NCBI RefSeq assembly: GCF_009937995.1
Contig: NZ_AP021881.1
Span: forward strand, 2,356,001 to 2,420,000
DNA length: 64,000 nt
Direction of reading: 5' to 3'
Source of the DNA: Sulfuriferula nivalis
GTDB lineage: Bacteria; Pseudomonadota; Gammaproteobacteria; Burkholderiales; Sulfuriferulaceae
The notes beneath the pieces were generated by a model that saw nothing but the letters and a program-made list of their open reading frames with translations, did not search any database and was not told where the DNA came from. The translations under genes were made by a program, and so were the position numbers. Positions within the stretch are counted from its first letter, which is position 1. Each line of letters opens with the position of its first letter. Below are positions 49,130 to 58,310 of the stretch, piece after piece.

Positions 49130-50128
49130 TTAACCACCTTTTCTGCTAACTGAGCCGCCTCCACCAGCAGCTTGTGGATTCTTCAAAGGCCGCCTTTCCA
49201 GTTGTTTCGCGTCAGCATGACTTTTCATTCCGCTTTCACGTATTACTGATGCGAGCCCTCCCAAACCACCTGCACCAGGAGCACTAATACCACCAGAGCT
49301 CAATGCCGATGCCAATGAACTAACTTGCTTCAACAGAAAAAGCAAAACCAGATTACCAATACCCGCCGTAAAAACCTGTGAAAATGGTATATCAACGAGA
49401 CTTTGGCCGCCACCGTCTGACGCAATAAGCGCTGCAGATATACCCACACCAACCATAGACACAACAGCGATTAGTATTGGATTCAAAGCATAGCTAATTA
49501 ACGAATTCAACCACGATGAAAAATATTGCCGAGTGGCGGGAAATAGAAGAAACGAGAAGAAAATAGGCGCAAGTGCGGCAATAATCATAGAGCCTACATT
49601 AGCGACGATAATTGCAAGCGTAGCGGCCACCAAGAACGGTACTAATGTGAACACAATAACTATCGTTTTTAATCCAACAAATATGTACCCTGCAATTTTA
49701 TCTAACGCACCAAGATTACTAGCCGCAGCGAACCCATCATCAATTATCTTCAAATAAGCGAGTCCAAGCGTATCGAGAGAATTAGCACTTACAGTGCCAC
49801 CAGAAACGGCATTTGCCAAATCACCACCAAGCCCAGTCACAATAGGTAAAATGGTGGATGAGTATGCTTCTGCATTTAGACCAAAACTAATTATAAGAGA
49901 CCACTTAACAATCAAAGCAAGCAGATCCATCAATGGCTCTGGTGTTGCCCCTCTCATATAGTTGAACATGAGAAATATAATATACACACCAAAAACCGCA
50001 CTAACCAATGGTGATATCGTTGTAATTAAATTTCCAGCTACTCCATCTAAAGCAGCGGAAACCAAGCTAGTGATCTGGTCAATAATGTATGTTATTGGTG
50101 CCGTCGGTGTAAATGCGGGAACTGTCAT
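49130..50128 (-). CDS. Type IV secretion VirB6/TrbL-like inner-membrane protein
   Basis: The 332-residue protein has about six to eight membrane segments (for example IVIVFTLVPFLVAATLAIIVANVG, NLVLLFLLKQVSSLASAL) and a Gly/Arg-rich C-terminal tail (GGGGSVSRKGG). This is the layout of VirB6, the polytopic channel component of the mating-pair apparatus. The start overlaps the eexN stop (ATGA at 50125-50128). Confidence 0.82.
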   Translation of the reverse strand: MTVPAFTPTAPITYIIDQITSLVSAALDGVAGNLITTISPLVSAVFGVYIIFLMFNYMRGATPEPLMDLLALIVKWSLIISFGLNAEAYSSTILPIVTGLGGDLANAVSGGTVSANSLDTLGLAYLKIIDDGFAAASNLGALDKIAGYIFVGLKTIVIVFTLVPFLVAATLAIIVANVGSMIIAALAPIFFSFLLFPATRQYFSSWLNSLISYALNPILIAVVSMVGVGISAALIASDGGGQSLVDIPFSQVFTAGIGNLVLLFLLKQVSSLASALSSGGISAPGAGGLGGLASVIRESGMKSHADAKQLERRPLKNPQAAGGGGSVSRKGG

Positions 50129-50394
50129 TTCAGTTTGTCAGTATAGAATTTTTCTAAGCACGCCTGGTCATTGCCGCAGTGACTAAACTCCCTCGCCGTG
50201 AACTTCATATTTTGCGCTTCAAAAGCATTTGCGCATATTGGAGTTGGGTTTAACTTGTTACCCTCGCCGTTATTTCTGCATTCTTTTGTGGTATCGCTTA
50301 ACTGCTTTTCGTTGTGTAAAAATTCGAGTACCGTTGGCGGCTTTGCAGTGCATGCAGATAGAATTACAGCCATTAAAATTACCGTTTTTTGCAT
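50125..50394 (-). CDS. eexN: EexN-family entry-exclusion lipoprotein
   Basis: The 89-residue protein has a signal peptide with lipobox ILSAC (Cys15). The mature part reads PPTVLEFLHNEKQLSDTTKECRNN and has further Cys residues (TPICANAFEAQN, SHCGNDQACLE), matching EexN lipoproteins. These block redundant conjugation into a cell that already holds the plasmid. A GAGGGG Shine-Dalgarno sets the ATG at 50394. Its place beside virB6 and virB5 is typical for IncN/IncW-like transfer regions. Confidence 0.8.
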   Translation of the reverse strand: MQKTVILMAVILSACTAKPPTVLEFLHNEKQLSDTTKECRNNGEGNKLNPTPICANAFEAQNMKFTAREFSHCGNDQACLEKFYTDKLK

Positions 50395-50526
50395 TATGTC
50401 CCCTCGTTGTTTTAGATGTATTGATATTATAATTATAGTATCAATACATAACGTTCTATGCAACCTTCGGTTGCTGGTAGGCGAAGAGGCTGCGCCCCTT
50501 TCGAAACCCTGCGGAGAATCAGCACC

Positions 50527-50748
50527 ATGAAATCAATAAAACCCAAGACGACCAAGACAGTCAAGATAGGGAGATCCAAGGTGGTATTTTACCCGCCAGT
50601 GGACTTGTCCTATCTTTCGCCACCAATATTTGTAACTACGATAGAATCGTTAGCACTTTCGCTCAGAGAACCTCCGATCTCTGAAGACTTGAAACGTCTT
50701 CTTCAGCAGAAGAACGAAGCTTCTGAATCAGACAAGCCAGCGAAATGA
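50527..50748 (+). CDS. Small basic protein coupled to the relaxase
   Basis: The 73-residue protein begins MKSIKPKTTKTVKIGRSKVV, is basic at the N-terminus and acidic at the end. GGAGAA precedes the ATG. Its stop overlaps the relaxase start (ATGA at 50745-50748), so the two are made together. An accessory DNA-binding role at oriT is plausible but unproven, and I recognise no domain. Confidence 0.6.
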   Translation: MKSIKPKTTKTVKIGRSKVVFYPPVDLSYLSPPIFVTTIESLALSLREPPISEDLKRLLQQKNEASESDKPAK

Positions 50749-51935
50749 GCAAGACCATTTCAGTCCGTGTTGCCCCCATGTCAGGACGGGCAAGCGGTGG
50801 TCAACGTGACCACGATTTACGCAATCCCAAGAAAACCCCAGACTATGTTGACCAGTCCAAAAAACACCTGAACAGCGTCATCATCAAAACCCCAAGACCC
50901 TCAACCATTCGCGACGAAATCGCCGCGAATCGGTTAGCGGCTGGTCAGCAAAAACTACGTGCAGATGCGAGCACTACGATAGCCGGAATAATAACATTCG
51001 GCACAGAGGCTCAAGCCACCATCCAAAACCTCCCAAAACACGCTCAGGACGATTTGTTTAAGAAAGTGGCGACCAGAGTAGCCAGAGAGTCTAAACGCGA
51101 CCTTCTAGGGCTTGTGGTGCATCGTGACGAAAGCGCGATACATGCTCACTTCACTTTGAGAGGCTACAGGCTAGAAAACGGACGAGAACAAGCCCCAAGG
51201 CTAACACCAACCGATTTGAAGCGATTACAGGACGTTGTGGCTGAGGAGGTAAAGCATTTAGGCATCGAGAGAGGTACGCCTAAAGCCGAACGCCAGGCAC
51301 GCGGTGACAGCCTGGACAAGATCATCCATCGGAGCGTAGCGGAGCTACACGCCGACTTACCCAAGGAACTCGCCGCGCTATCTGAGAAACGAGATTACTA
51401 CGCGGTACTGCTGGCCAAAGCAGAAACCAAACTGCAAACTGAAACCGCCAAGGCGGAAGCCTTGGAGAAACGCATTAGCGTTTATGAGCACCGAATCAGC
51501 GACCTTAGCCAAACCATCGAGCAGAAAGAACTAAGACTGAAACAAATCGAAGCCAGCCAAGAAAAACGGGCAAGCGACTACCTGAAAAGCATCAAAGCCC
51601 CTCTAGAACCGATGAAAACGGTGCGTGTTGAGGTAATCGAATCCAAAGGTCTACTTACCACCAAAACGAATGAGTACAACGTTATATCGGTTGATGAAGC
51701 TAAACGATATGTGGCTCAAGTAGAAGCTAGAGAACAAGCCATGAGCCGTCAGCTAATTGAGGTTTTTGATGCTGGGAATGAGAAAGAGCGTGAGCTAAAA
51801 GCAAAAATTGAAGAAATTAAGGACGTGATTAAAAACGACCCAGAAATAATGCGAATTCTTGATCGTCAGAAACAAGAATTGGCTATTGAAACTGCCGCAA
51901 AACCTCGTGATATTGATTACGGACACGAGCGTTAA
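50745..51935 (+). CDS. MobV/Pre-type relaxase
   Basis: The 396-residue protein has an N-terminal relaxase domain with the metal-binding motif H126-R-D-E-S-A-I-H133-A-H135 (the HxDE...HxH pattern of MobV) and the upstream basic segment KKHLNSVIIKTPRP. The second half is a long coiled coil (about residues 195-285, AKAEALEKRISVYEHRISDL). MobV relaxases nick oriT and stay bound to DNA during mobilisation. oriT is normally just upstream of the gene, here probably in 50,400-50,750. No coupling protein or VirB4 is in the window, so it depends on others for transfer. Confidence 0.85.
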   Translation: MSKTISVRVAPMSGRASGGQRDHDLRNPKKTPDYVDQSKKHLNSVIIKTPRPSTIRDEIAANRLAAGQQKLRADASTTIAGIITFGTEAQATIQNLPKHAQDDLFKKVATRVARESKRDLLGLVVHRDESAIHAHFTLRGYRLENGREQAPRLTPTDLKRLQDVVAEEVKHLGIERGTPKAERQARGDSLDKIIHRSVAELHADLPKELAALSEKRDYYAVLLAKAETKLQTETAKAEALEKRISVYEHRISDLSQTIEQKELRLKQIEASQEKRASDYLKSIKAPLEPMKTVRVEVIESKGLLTTKTNEYNVISVDEAKRYVAQVEAREQAMSRQLIEVFDAGNEKERELKAKIEEIKDVIKNDPEIMRILDRQKQELAIETAAKPRDIDYGHER

Positions 51936-52485
51936 AAACCACAAGACGCACCCCTGCTTTTATGCAAGCCGCTTTTCAAATTCTCTAACCGAAACTACCC
52001 AAGGTGAAGCCGTCTTTGCACAGCCTGACCGTCTCGAAGTCGTTCTCGATGTTCTATGTGTGCGCACAGCGCACGCCTTATTGTTTTGCGTGCATGGCAC
52101 GCGATGCCGCAAAGCGGCATAACATCGACCGAGACTCGCTTACAGTGGTTTATCTCGCGTCCGCTTGTGCACAGCTCAGTTGCACACAGGCTGATGCCCC
52201 CTCGCCTGTGCACAATCGGCACGCCGATTCCTGACCTGCACACAAGCTCCTCACGACAATTTAAAAAGCCTTTCTGACGAGCTGCGCTTGCCTCAGTTTT
52301 GAAATTAGAAACATACGAAAAAACGGCATAGTTAAAATCTAAGAAACCGTAAATTGAAGAATCAAAATCGACGAGATTAGCCACTGCGTGATTAAGAAAG
52401 ATTAAAAAAAGATTAGGTCGTTTTTCGCCGAAGGCTGAAACCTAACACTGGTGAGACTTTGCGACCTCTTCGGGCGGTGGATAGC
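51936..52485. other. Non-coding, dyad-rich stretch between relaxase and iterons
   Basis: I see no convincing gene in this 550-bp stretch. It holds a TGTGCGCACA palindrome near 52059, hairpins GCGTGC/GCACGC (52088-52102) and ATGCCGC/GCGGCAT (52104-52120), and four copies of TGTGCACA or TGCACACA at 52166, 52181, 52207 and 52237. The right side (52385-52440) is A+T-rich. Together with the adjacent iterons this looks like part of a plasmid replication or transfer origin. Confidence 0.5.
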
Positions 52486-52551
52486 GGGGTTGCTGGAACG
52501 GTACGCTGGGGTTGCTAGAACGGCATACTGGGGTTGCTAGAACGGTATCAG
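52486..52551 (+). repeat. Three tandem 22-bp iterons
   Basis: Copies begin at 52486, 52508 and 52530 with no gaps. Each reads GGGGTTGCTRGAACGG followed by a six-base tail (TACGCT, CATACT, TATCAG). The spacing of 22 bp is two helical turns, as in Rep-binding iterons. The third copy overlaps the last codons of the rep gene, which places the origin on the 3' side of rep. Confidence 0.82.
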
Positions 52552-53471
52552 ACGTGAGGCTTCCAGGACTTAGCCGCCTTCTTGGTCAAGTGCCGCCGCT
52601 GTGATCCGCTGGCCCGCTTCTCAACGTGCACAAGGTTGCCGCGAATCTCGTAGCTGAACCCCTTACCATAGGTCGCGCTGACGTCCATCAAGGCGTTCAG
52701 CGCCTTGCGCAGCGTCTTGGCAAAGTCGCTCATCAAGATCGCCTCACTGCCACAGAGGCTGTGTAGCGTTTCGACTTTCAACGGGAACGGCTTGGCGTGG
52801 CTGGCGTAGAAGCCGTGCAACCACTGAGCCAGCGGCTGACCGTTCAACGCGTGACGCACCGCCCATTCGATCTGCGTGAACTGGTCGGCGGCAAACAGTG
52901 GCCACATCTTCGCGTCCAGCTCGATCACCCATTCCTGTGTTTTCTCGTCCTTGGCTGCCCTGGCGATCAAACCGCCGATGTAGCTGTAACGGCCTTGCTT
53001 GACCGTCAGGGCATTGGCCCGCAGCCGCTCGATGCGCCCCTGTAAGGTTGCCCGGTTCTTGCCAGTGTCGGTCTTACCAATGAGCTTCAGCAGGGCATAG
53101 GACGTTACACGGCATTGCCCGCCAAGCTCCTGAAGGCGTACCGTATGCAGCACGTTTGCCCACACATCGAGGTCGCCTTGGTCAAGGCGCTGGCCGGTGT
53201 AGCGGATCTCCACGCCATCGACTGCGGCCACCAATTCGGCCTTCATGTAGCGCCGTTTTCCCTTGCCGATCACACCGAACAATGCCGACCGTAGAAAGCC
53301 ATTCGGCACGGCCCGGACAGGCTCTGGCCACAAGGGCAACTGAACACCCTTGCGCTGCAGCGGAGCACTCGACCCAGTAACTTTACTCACGCGCTCAGCC
53401 TGCACACGTTTTTGCACAGCCTCGAGATGGGCGACGGGATTAAGGTAGTTTGACGCTGTCAAAAACGACAT
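52548..53471 (-). CDS. TrfA-like plasmid replication initiator
   Basis: The 307-residue protein matches TrfA-type initiators in its middle (VELVAAVDG-like strand, QGDLDVWANVLHTVR, then a winged-helix segment YALLKLIGKTDTGKNRATLQGRIERL) and in the C-terminal basic region. TrfA binds iterons and loads host helicase at oriV. The gene is clearly more G+C-rich than its neighbours, which suggests a separate origin. The start at 53471 (MSFLTASNYLN) is taken as the first ATG; RBS evidence is weak. Confidence 0.85.
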   Translation of the reverse strand: MSFLTASNYLNPVAHLEAVQKRVQAERVSKVTGSSAPLQRKGVQLPLWPEPVRAVPNGFLRSALFGVIGKGKRRYMKAELVAAVDGVEIRYTGQRLDQGDLDVWANVLHTVRLQELGGQCRVTSYALLKLIGKTDTGKNRATLQGRIERLRANALTVKQGRYSYIGGLIARAAKDEKTQEWVIELDAKMWPLFAADQFTQIEWAVRHALNGQPLAQWLHGFYASHAKPFPLKVETLHSLCGSEAILMSDFAKTLRKALNALMDVSATYGKGFSYEIRGNLVHVEKRASGSQRRHLTKKAAKSWKPHV

Positions 53472-53485
53472 CTCGTACGCTTAAA

Positions 53486-53695
53486 TTAATTGCTCAAAAC
53501 CTTGGCCACATCTGCAGTTCTAAAATACACACGCCGCCCAAGTTTAAGTCTTGCCGCATTGATTGCCTTTGACCAACCAGAATTAGAACGCAAGCTGATA
53601 CGCAGCCCTTCTTCAGAGCGGTCAAGCACCTTTGCGAGATGAGCAATACTCATCAATGGGCCATACTGGTCTGTTAATACCTCTTCAATATGCAT
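53486..53695 (-). CDS. Small helix-turn-helix protein upstream of rep
   Basis: The 69-residue protein reads MSIAHLAKVLDRSEEGLRISL and then GRRVYFRTADVAKVL. This is like a short excisionase/MerR-type DNA-binding fold used as a plasmid regulator. It ends 14 bp before the rep start on the same strand, so it may control rep expression or copy number. Confidence 0.6.
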   Translation of the reverse strand: MHIEEVLTDQYGPLMSIAHLAKVLDRSEEGLRISLRSNSGWSKAINAARLKLGRRVYFRTADVAKVLSN

Positions 53696-53791
53696 ACTTT
53701 TGCCATCCTTCCTTTATTTATGCTTAACAAGGTTGAAGGATGCGCTTAGCACAGGTATGATTAAACCAATTAAGTTGTCAATTTACTTAAC

Positions 53792-54979
53792 ATGCCTAAA
53801 AAAATTTCAGAATGGCAAGAATCCGTTCAACGATTCGCCAAACCAGCTCCTGGATGCAGTCCACAAATTGCAATGGCAATCAAAACTTTTGTAGAAAAGT
53901 GGGGGCCATATTCAGTTGAATCGCGACGCTACTCAATTTTTCGACTGATGCACGATTTGATTGATCCCGCATGGGCCGATCTATGCAAAATTTTTTTTGT
54001 TGATTGTAAATTGCTAGATCATGCCTGGGAGCGCTATCAATGGCCTGAAAACTTTATGCCATATGGACGACTGGATGAACACGACAAGAACATTAAATAT
54101 GCTGTCGAACAGAATAAGCGAGCATCAATTCCCTGTAGAGGGACAATCAACGGGCGTTACATCCTGAGCGATATTGCGCGCTATCACGGATTTGATGCGC
54201 TAGACAGATTTCTCCAAGAGCTTTATCGGGCATGCCATAATCAAGAAGGTTTCCTGAAACCAACATTAGGAGCAAGTATTGATAGCCTACGCAATCTTGC
54301 TATGTTATGCCGTGACAAAAGATCAAAAATGAAGAGTGCACAAAAAGGGGCAGTGAATTTTCAACGTGACCGTTTCTTCACTGTTTGTCGTCTTTGTGGC
54401 CAGGAAACCGAAATATCTTCATGCTTGAACGGTAATATTTCGTGTTCAAAAGATGATATTGCCCCTAAGGAACAAGACAGACTCAGCACGCAATATTGCA
54501 GCCTTCACCGACCAAAAGAGAGGTACGCCGAAAATGTGGTGCGCGCATCGTATAGGACTGCGAAGCGCAATCAGAAAAAATTTCAACAAGAACTTTCACG
54601 TTTGCACCACCAATGCTGGGGCTGGCTTACGCGAAAGCCCCAAGCGAATTCAGGTAATGTATATGTAGATGTATTTATTCATTTACTAATCAATTACCAT
54701 AGGCTCGGCCTTGATGATGAACACGATGCAACAAATGATATTGATCAAAAGAGATTACGCGATGAAGCACGTAATCTTTTAGATCAGAAAATCTCAGATC
54801 GAAAGAAGGAGATTGTGGCGCTTTTAGCATTGGGAAATAACCAATCCTCAATCGCAAACCAACTTGGCATTACAAGATCAGCCGTTAACCAATTACTCCG
54901 ATCCATACCAAAGGAATATCGCTTGGACATATTACTCTTAAGTCCCCCAGTTGAATCCGCAAACCATACCGGACGCTGA
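53792..54979 (+). CDS. Unrecognised 395-residue protein with Cys cluster and C-terminal helix-turn-helix
   Basis: I do not recognise the family. The first half is helical with many aromatic residues (AWADLCKIFFVDCKLLDHAWERYQW). The middle has a zinc-ribbon-like cluster: FTVCRLCGQE, SSCLNGNISC, TQYCSLHRP. Near the C-terminus KEIVALLALGNNQSSIANQLGITRSAVNQLL is a LuxR/sigma-like helix-turn-helix. It therefore looks like a DNA-binding protein, possibly a regulator or an accessory factor of the element. It is divergent from the rep cluster and A+T-rich in comparison. Confidence 0.6.
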   Translation: MPKKISEWQESVQRFAKPAPGCSPQIAMAIKTFVEKWGPYSVESRRYSIFRLMHDLIDPAWADLCKIFFVDCKLLDHAWERYQWPENFMPYGRLDEHDKNIKYAVEQNKRASIPCRGTINGRYILSDIARYHGFDALDRFLQELYRACHNQEGFLKPTLGASIDSLRNLAMLCRDKRSKMKSAQKGAVNFQRDRFFTVCRLCGQETEISSCLNGNISCSKDDIAPKEQDRLSTQYCSLHRPKERYAENVVRASYRTAKRNQKKFQQELSRLHHQCWGWLTRKPQANSGNVYVDVFIHLLINYHRLGLDDEHDATNDIDQKRLRDEARNLLDQKISDRKKEIVALLALGNNQSSIANQLGITRSAVNQLLRSIPKEYRLDILLLSPPVESANHTGR

Positions 54980-55218
54980 CAACTGCCTAGAAAGCGATCA
55001 TTCAAACCTACCAAACTATCAGGTTCCAATCATTTTGACTACACACTTTTAACCCGCTTCAAACGTCCATATTGGCCGATAGAGAATGCTTATTTACTGA
55101 ATGAAGATTATTAATCGACGCTGCACACATTTCCCCAACCTACGTTGCAAAAGTAACAACAAAATGTATTAGTTCTATATAAAAATAAAGGTGTTTATTA
55201 CCATCTAGTAAATACGAC

Positions 55219-55866
55219 TTAAATACCATCCAACAAAGTTGTTAACCTACCTGCTACGTCTAAGTTGATATCCAAATATGATTGATAAGACATTCGAGCA
55301 TTGGTAATGAGGCCCTTATAAGTTAATACTTTAAGATTGTAGGCATCCCACGATTTAGACTCACGATCATTAAGAGCAGGCGATGTCTCAACTAAAAAAA
55401 ACACATCAATGGGAGGCAAACGATTCAGATGCCCTCCCGCATTTGGATTCTCTCGATACCACTGCTCTACAGCCACCACGTATTTACGACCCTGTGTTTC
55501 CAGCGTGGCAGCATCAACGTAAAGGCCTGGACGTTTAAGCTCAATAATCACGTGCCTGCCTACAGTAGTGCGATAAGCAATATCCAACCTAGCACCAGAT
55601 ATCGCATCTGGACAAGCTCGCTTAAGCTCTTTAGTTAACGTCACTTCCATCTGAGCACTACCTTGAACACGATCCCATGTAGGATCAAGTAGCCAGAGGT
55701 GATCAAACAAATAATTTTGCGCCACCTTTTCCTGCTTCCTGGCATCAACAATTTCCGTCTCAAATTTCTCAATCACCTCCAATCTGGCACGGACAATGTC
55801 AATATAATAGGTTGCTTCAATCTCATCCAACGACGCAAAAATAGCTTGGAACTCAGCACTTAACAC
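55219..55866 (-). pseudogene. Detached 3' part of a restriction endonuclease gene (PD-(D/E)XK nuclease)
   Basis: The frame codes for about 215 residues from a GTG with no Shine-Dalgarno and stays open upstream to the edge of the IS91-like element, as expected for a gene cut at its 5' side. An N-terminal helix pair (DEIEATYYIDIVRARLEVIEKF) and YLFDHLWLLDPTWDR precede a nuclease core with Asp95 (GARLDIAY) and Glu109-x-Lys111 (VIIELKRPG). The missing N-terminal ATPase part lies at 58298-59677. If the element is removed, the two parts join in one frame of about 670 residues. It may still yield a short nuclease, but this is doubtful. Confidence 0.7.
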
Positions 55867-55982
55867 ATCAGTTGAACGAAGCCGCTATCGCGGAGAAATA
55901 TTCCCGAACCATCAAATTACGCAGCATAATTTCGTCTCCCCCAGCAATGGAATTTTGATTACTGTACCACGAGGAGACGACA

Positions 55983-56896
55983 TTGACAGCCCCCACACCC
56001 ATCCCCGCGCACTTCGAGCACAATCACCAGCGACTGCTGAATTGCCTCAAGCTCAGAGGCATGCAGCCTAAAACCATCGCCTTGTATTCACACGGCGTAC
56101 GGCGCGCAGCGGTGTATTTTAATGACCAGATAGACGCGCTCACCAAGCCACAATTAACCGACTATTTTGTTCGCATCCTGGATACCCATTCATGGAGTAC
56201 GCTCAAACATGATCTGTATGGACTGAAGTTCTATTATGCCCATGTACTCAGCCAACCCTGGCCAGGTGCGGATCTGGTTAAACCACCCAAGTCATATAGC
56301 CTGCCCGACATCATTACCGTCGCCCAGGCACAACAAATCTTCATGGCCACCCGCGTATTGAGCTACCGCGTATTCTTCTTCACCCTCTACAGCCTGGGCT
56401 TACGATTAGGCGAAGGCTTACGCTTGCAGGTAGGGGATATCGATGCGGATCGGATGCGGGTGCAAGTACGCAACGCCAAAGGCAACCGTGATCGATTGGT
56501 GCCGTTATCAGAGAACACCTTGCAGGTATTGCGCCGTTTCTGGCTCACCCATCGCAACCCAAGCTTGCTCTTTCCTAATCGACACGGCGGTCTTGCCAAA
56601 TCGCACTTGGCACGCACCCCGCTGGATCGTGGTGGTATCCAGACCACCTTGGGTCAAGTGACCCGTGACTGTGGCTTAAAAAAAGAATTACACCACACAG
56701 CCTGCGCCACAGCTATGCCACCCACCTGATAGAAGCTGGCATCGATTTACTCGAAATTCAGCAGATACTCGGACACCAGTCCATCCTCACCACCATCCGC
56801 TACACCCACCTCACCGAACAACGCCATCAGAGCGCACACACTCGCCTTAATCAATTAATGGAGAAATTCCACATTCATTGGGGCAAAGTCAAATGA
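55983..56896 (+). CDS. IS91-associated tyrosine recombinase, needs -1 frameshift
   Basis: The frame starts at a TTG with GAGGAG 6 bp upstream and runs to a stop at 56729. The first catalytic Arg is there ([11 protein letters not shown]). The remaining catalytic motifs HSLRH, LGHQS and IRYTHL lie in the -1 frame, which is open to 56896. The switch point is TTAAAAAAAG at 56676-56685, with A7 at 56678-56684, a classic slippery site (A AAA AAA G). Either a programmed -1 frameshift makes the full enzyme of about 304 residues, or the gene is broken by a one-base change. The stop overlaps the transposase start (ATGA at 56893-56896). Confidence 0.78.
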
Positions 56897-58008
56897 TCAG
56901 ACTGGCGCACATCGTAGCAACCTACGCAGCTAAACTGCTTGCACAACACGGTCATCACCTATTGCCCAGCCAGCAAGCTGCCTTAACCGCCTTTCAAACC
57001 TGCCGTAGCCAGATGAGCCCGAGGATGCAACTTGCCTGTGATGATTGTCAAACACCCAGCTACCTGCCACATTCCTGCGGTCATCGGCATTGCCCGCATT
57101 GCCAGGCGCACGAATCACAGCGCTGGATAGACCAGCAATTACACAAATCCATCCCCGCCAACTACTTCATGCTCACCTTCACCGTGCCCGCCCAGTTGCG
57201 CACACTGGCCTGGCAACATCAGCGCGTCATGTATGACTTGATCACACGCTGCGCGTGGGAAACAGTCAACACCTTCAGCCAAAACGACAACAAGCTGCGC
57301 GGCAGCGCAGGGGCGGTGACTGTACTGCATACCCATAACCGCCGACTGGACTATCACCCCCATGTGCATCTCGTCATGCCCGCTGTCGCCTTTAACCCCA
57401 AACAGCGACGCATGCGTCATAAACACGGCAACTACCTGTTTAACCACAAAGCCCTGGCCAAAGTATTTCGTGCCAAATTACTGGCAGGCATCAGACAAGC
57501 AGGACTCACCCTGCCAAACGATTACCCGACCGATTGGGTGGTGGATTGCAAAGCCGTCGGCACTGGACAGCACGCTCTGATCTACCTTGGGCGCTATCTG
57601 TATCGGGGGGTGATACAGGAGAAAGACATCCTCTCCGACCGGCATGGTCAGGTCACCTTCCGTTACCGGAACAGCCAAACCAAACAAATGGAAACCCGTA
57701 CCTTGAGTGGTGTAGCCTTCCTGCGACTGATACTGCAACACATTCTGCCCAAAGGCTACCGCCGCGCCCGCAACTTTGGCTACCTGCATCCCAATAGCAA
57801 ACTACTCACCCAGCTACAGCTGACCCACCTATGGCGACGGAACAATCCGCCGCCAGCGCAACCCAGACCAGCGATACGTTGCCAATGTTGCGGTGGGGTG
57901 ATGAAGATAGTGCGCACACGTATCAAAGCGATACCGCTAGCCACATCAGCCCCATCTATAAAACGGGAACACAGAGCAGATGACACAGGGTGGGAGACCA
58001 TGCGCTAA
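56893..58008 (+). CDS. IS91-family HUH (Y2-type) transposase
   Basis: The 371-residue protein has an N-terminal zinc-binding region (Cys49, Cys52, then CGHRHCPHC at 62-70). Its HUH metal motif is His155-Pro-His157-Val-His159 (DYHPHVHL), and a tyrosine pair lies in [10 protein letters not shown] (Tyr231 and Tyr235). These are the parts needed for rolling-circle transposition. It is complete. The start at 56893 overlaps the recombinase stop, so it is made by coupled translation. Confidence 0.92.
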   Translation: MIRLAHIVATYAAKLLAQHGHHLLPSQQAALTAFQTCRSQMSPRMQLACDDCQTPSYLPHSCGHRHCPHCQAHESQRWIDQQLHKSIPANYFMLTFTVPAQLRTLAWQHQRVMYDLITRCAWETVNTFSQNDNKLRGSAGAVTVLHTHNRRLDYHPHVHLVMPAVAFNPKQRRMRHKHGNYLFNHKALAKVFRAKLLAGIRQAGLTLPNDYPTDWVVDCKAVGTGQHALIYLGRYLYRGVIQEKDILSDRHGQVTFRYRNSQTKQMETRTLSGVAFLRLILQHILPKGYRRARNFGYLHPNSKLLTQLQLTHLWRRNNPPPAQPRPAIRCQCCGGVMKIVRTRIKAIPLATSAPSIKREHRADDTGWETMR

Positions 58009-58271
58009 ACCAGCCCACACCGCCCACCTGCCAGACTAGGCAGGTATGGCCGTGCTCGCCCTGAAGAAGGCTGAAATTGGGTTAACATGCCCGAAAAGCC
58101 GACTAAAAACGGTGAGTTGAATAGAATAAGTTGCTGCAATGGCAACGTGAAGGTCGTGAAATGGCGGGTGGGATGCGTAACGCGTCCAGTTATGCCAGCA
58201 TAGTCAAAAAGATATTTCCATAAGCGCTCAAGCAACACCCGCCCCAGCCATGCCGGGCTTGTCCAACAAAC

Positions 58272-58310
58272 GGTTCAGATTGTGGCTCGCTTCGCGATCA
58301 CAATCTAACC
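58272..58310 (+). repeat. Hairpin at the right end of the IS91-like element (candidate oriIS)
   Basis: GGTT (58272) and AGATTGTG (58277-58284) pair with CACAATCT and AACC (58299-58310), leaving one extra C at 58276. The inner part TCGC-TTC-GCGA adds a second stem. The hairpin ends 6 bp before the deduced element boundary, which fits the origin end of IS91 elements. It also supplies the stop codon of the truncated ATPase gene. Confidence 0.6.

Noticed and set aside
51995-52384. A 129-codon minus-strand open frame in the dyad-rich region.
   Set aside because: Its translation is low in plausible domain content, it has no ribosome binding site, and it covers the palindromes and repeats, which suggests non-coding DNA.
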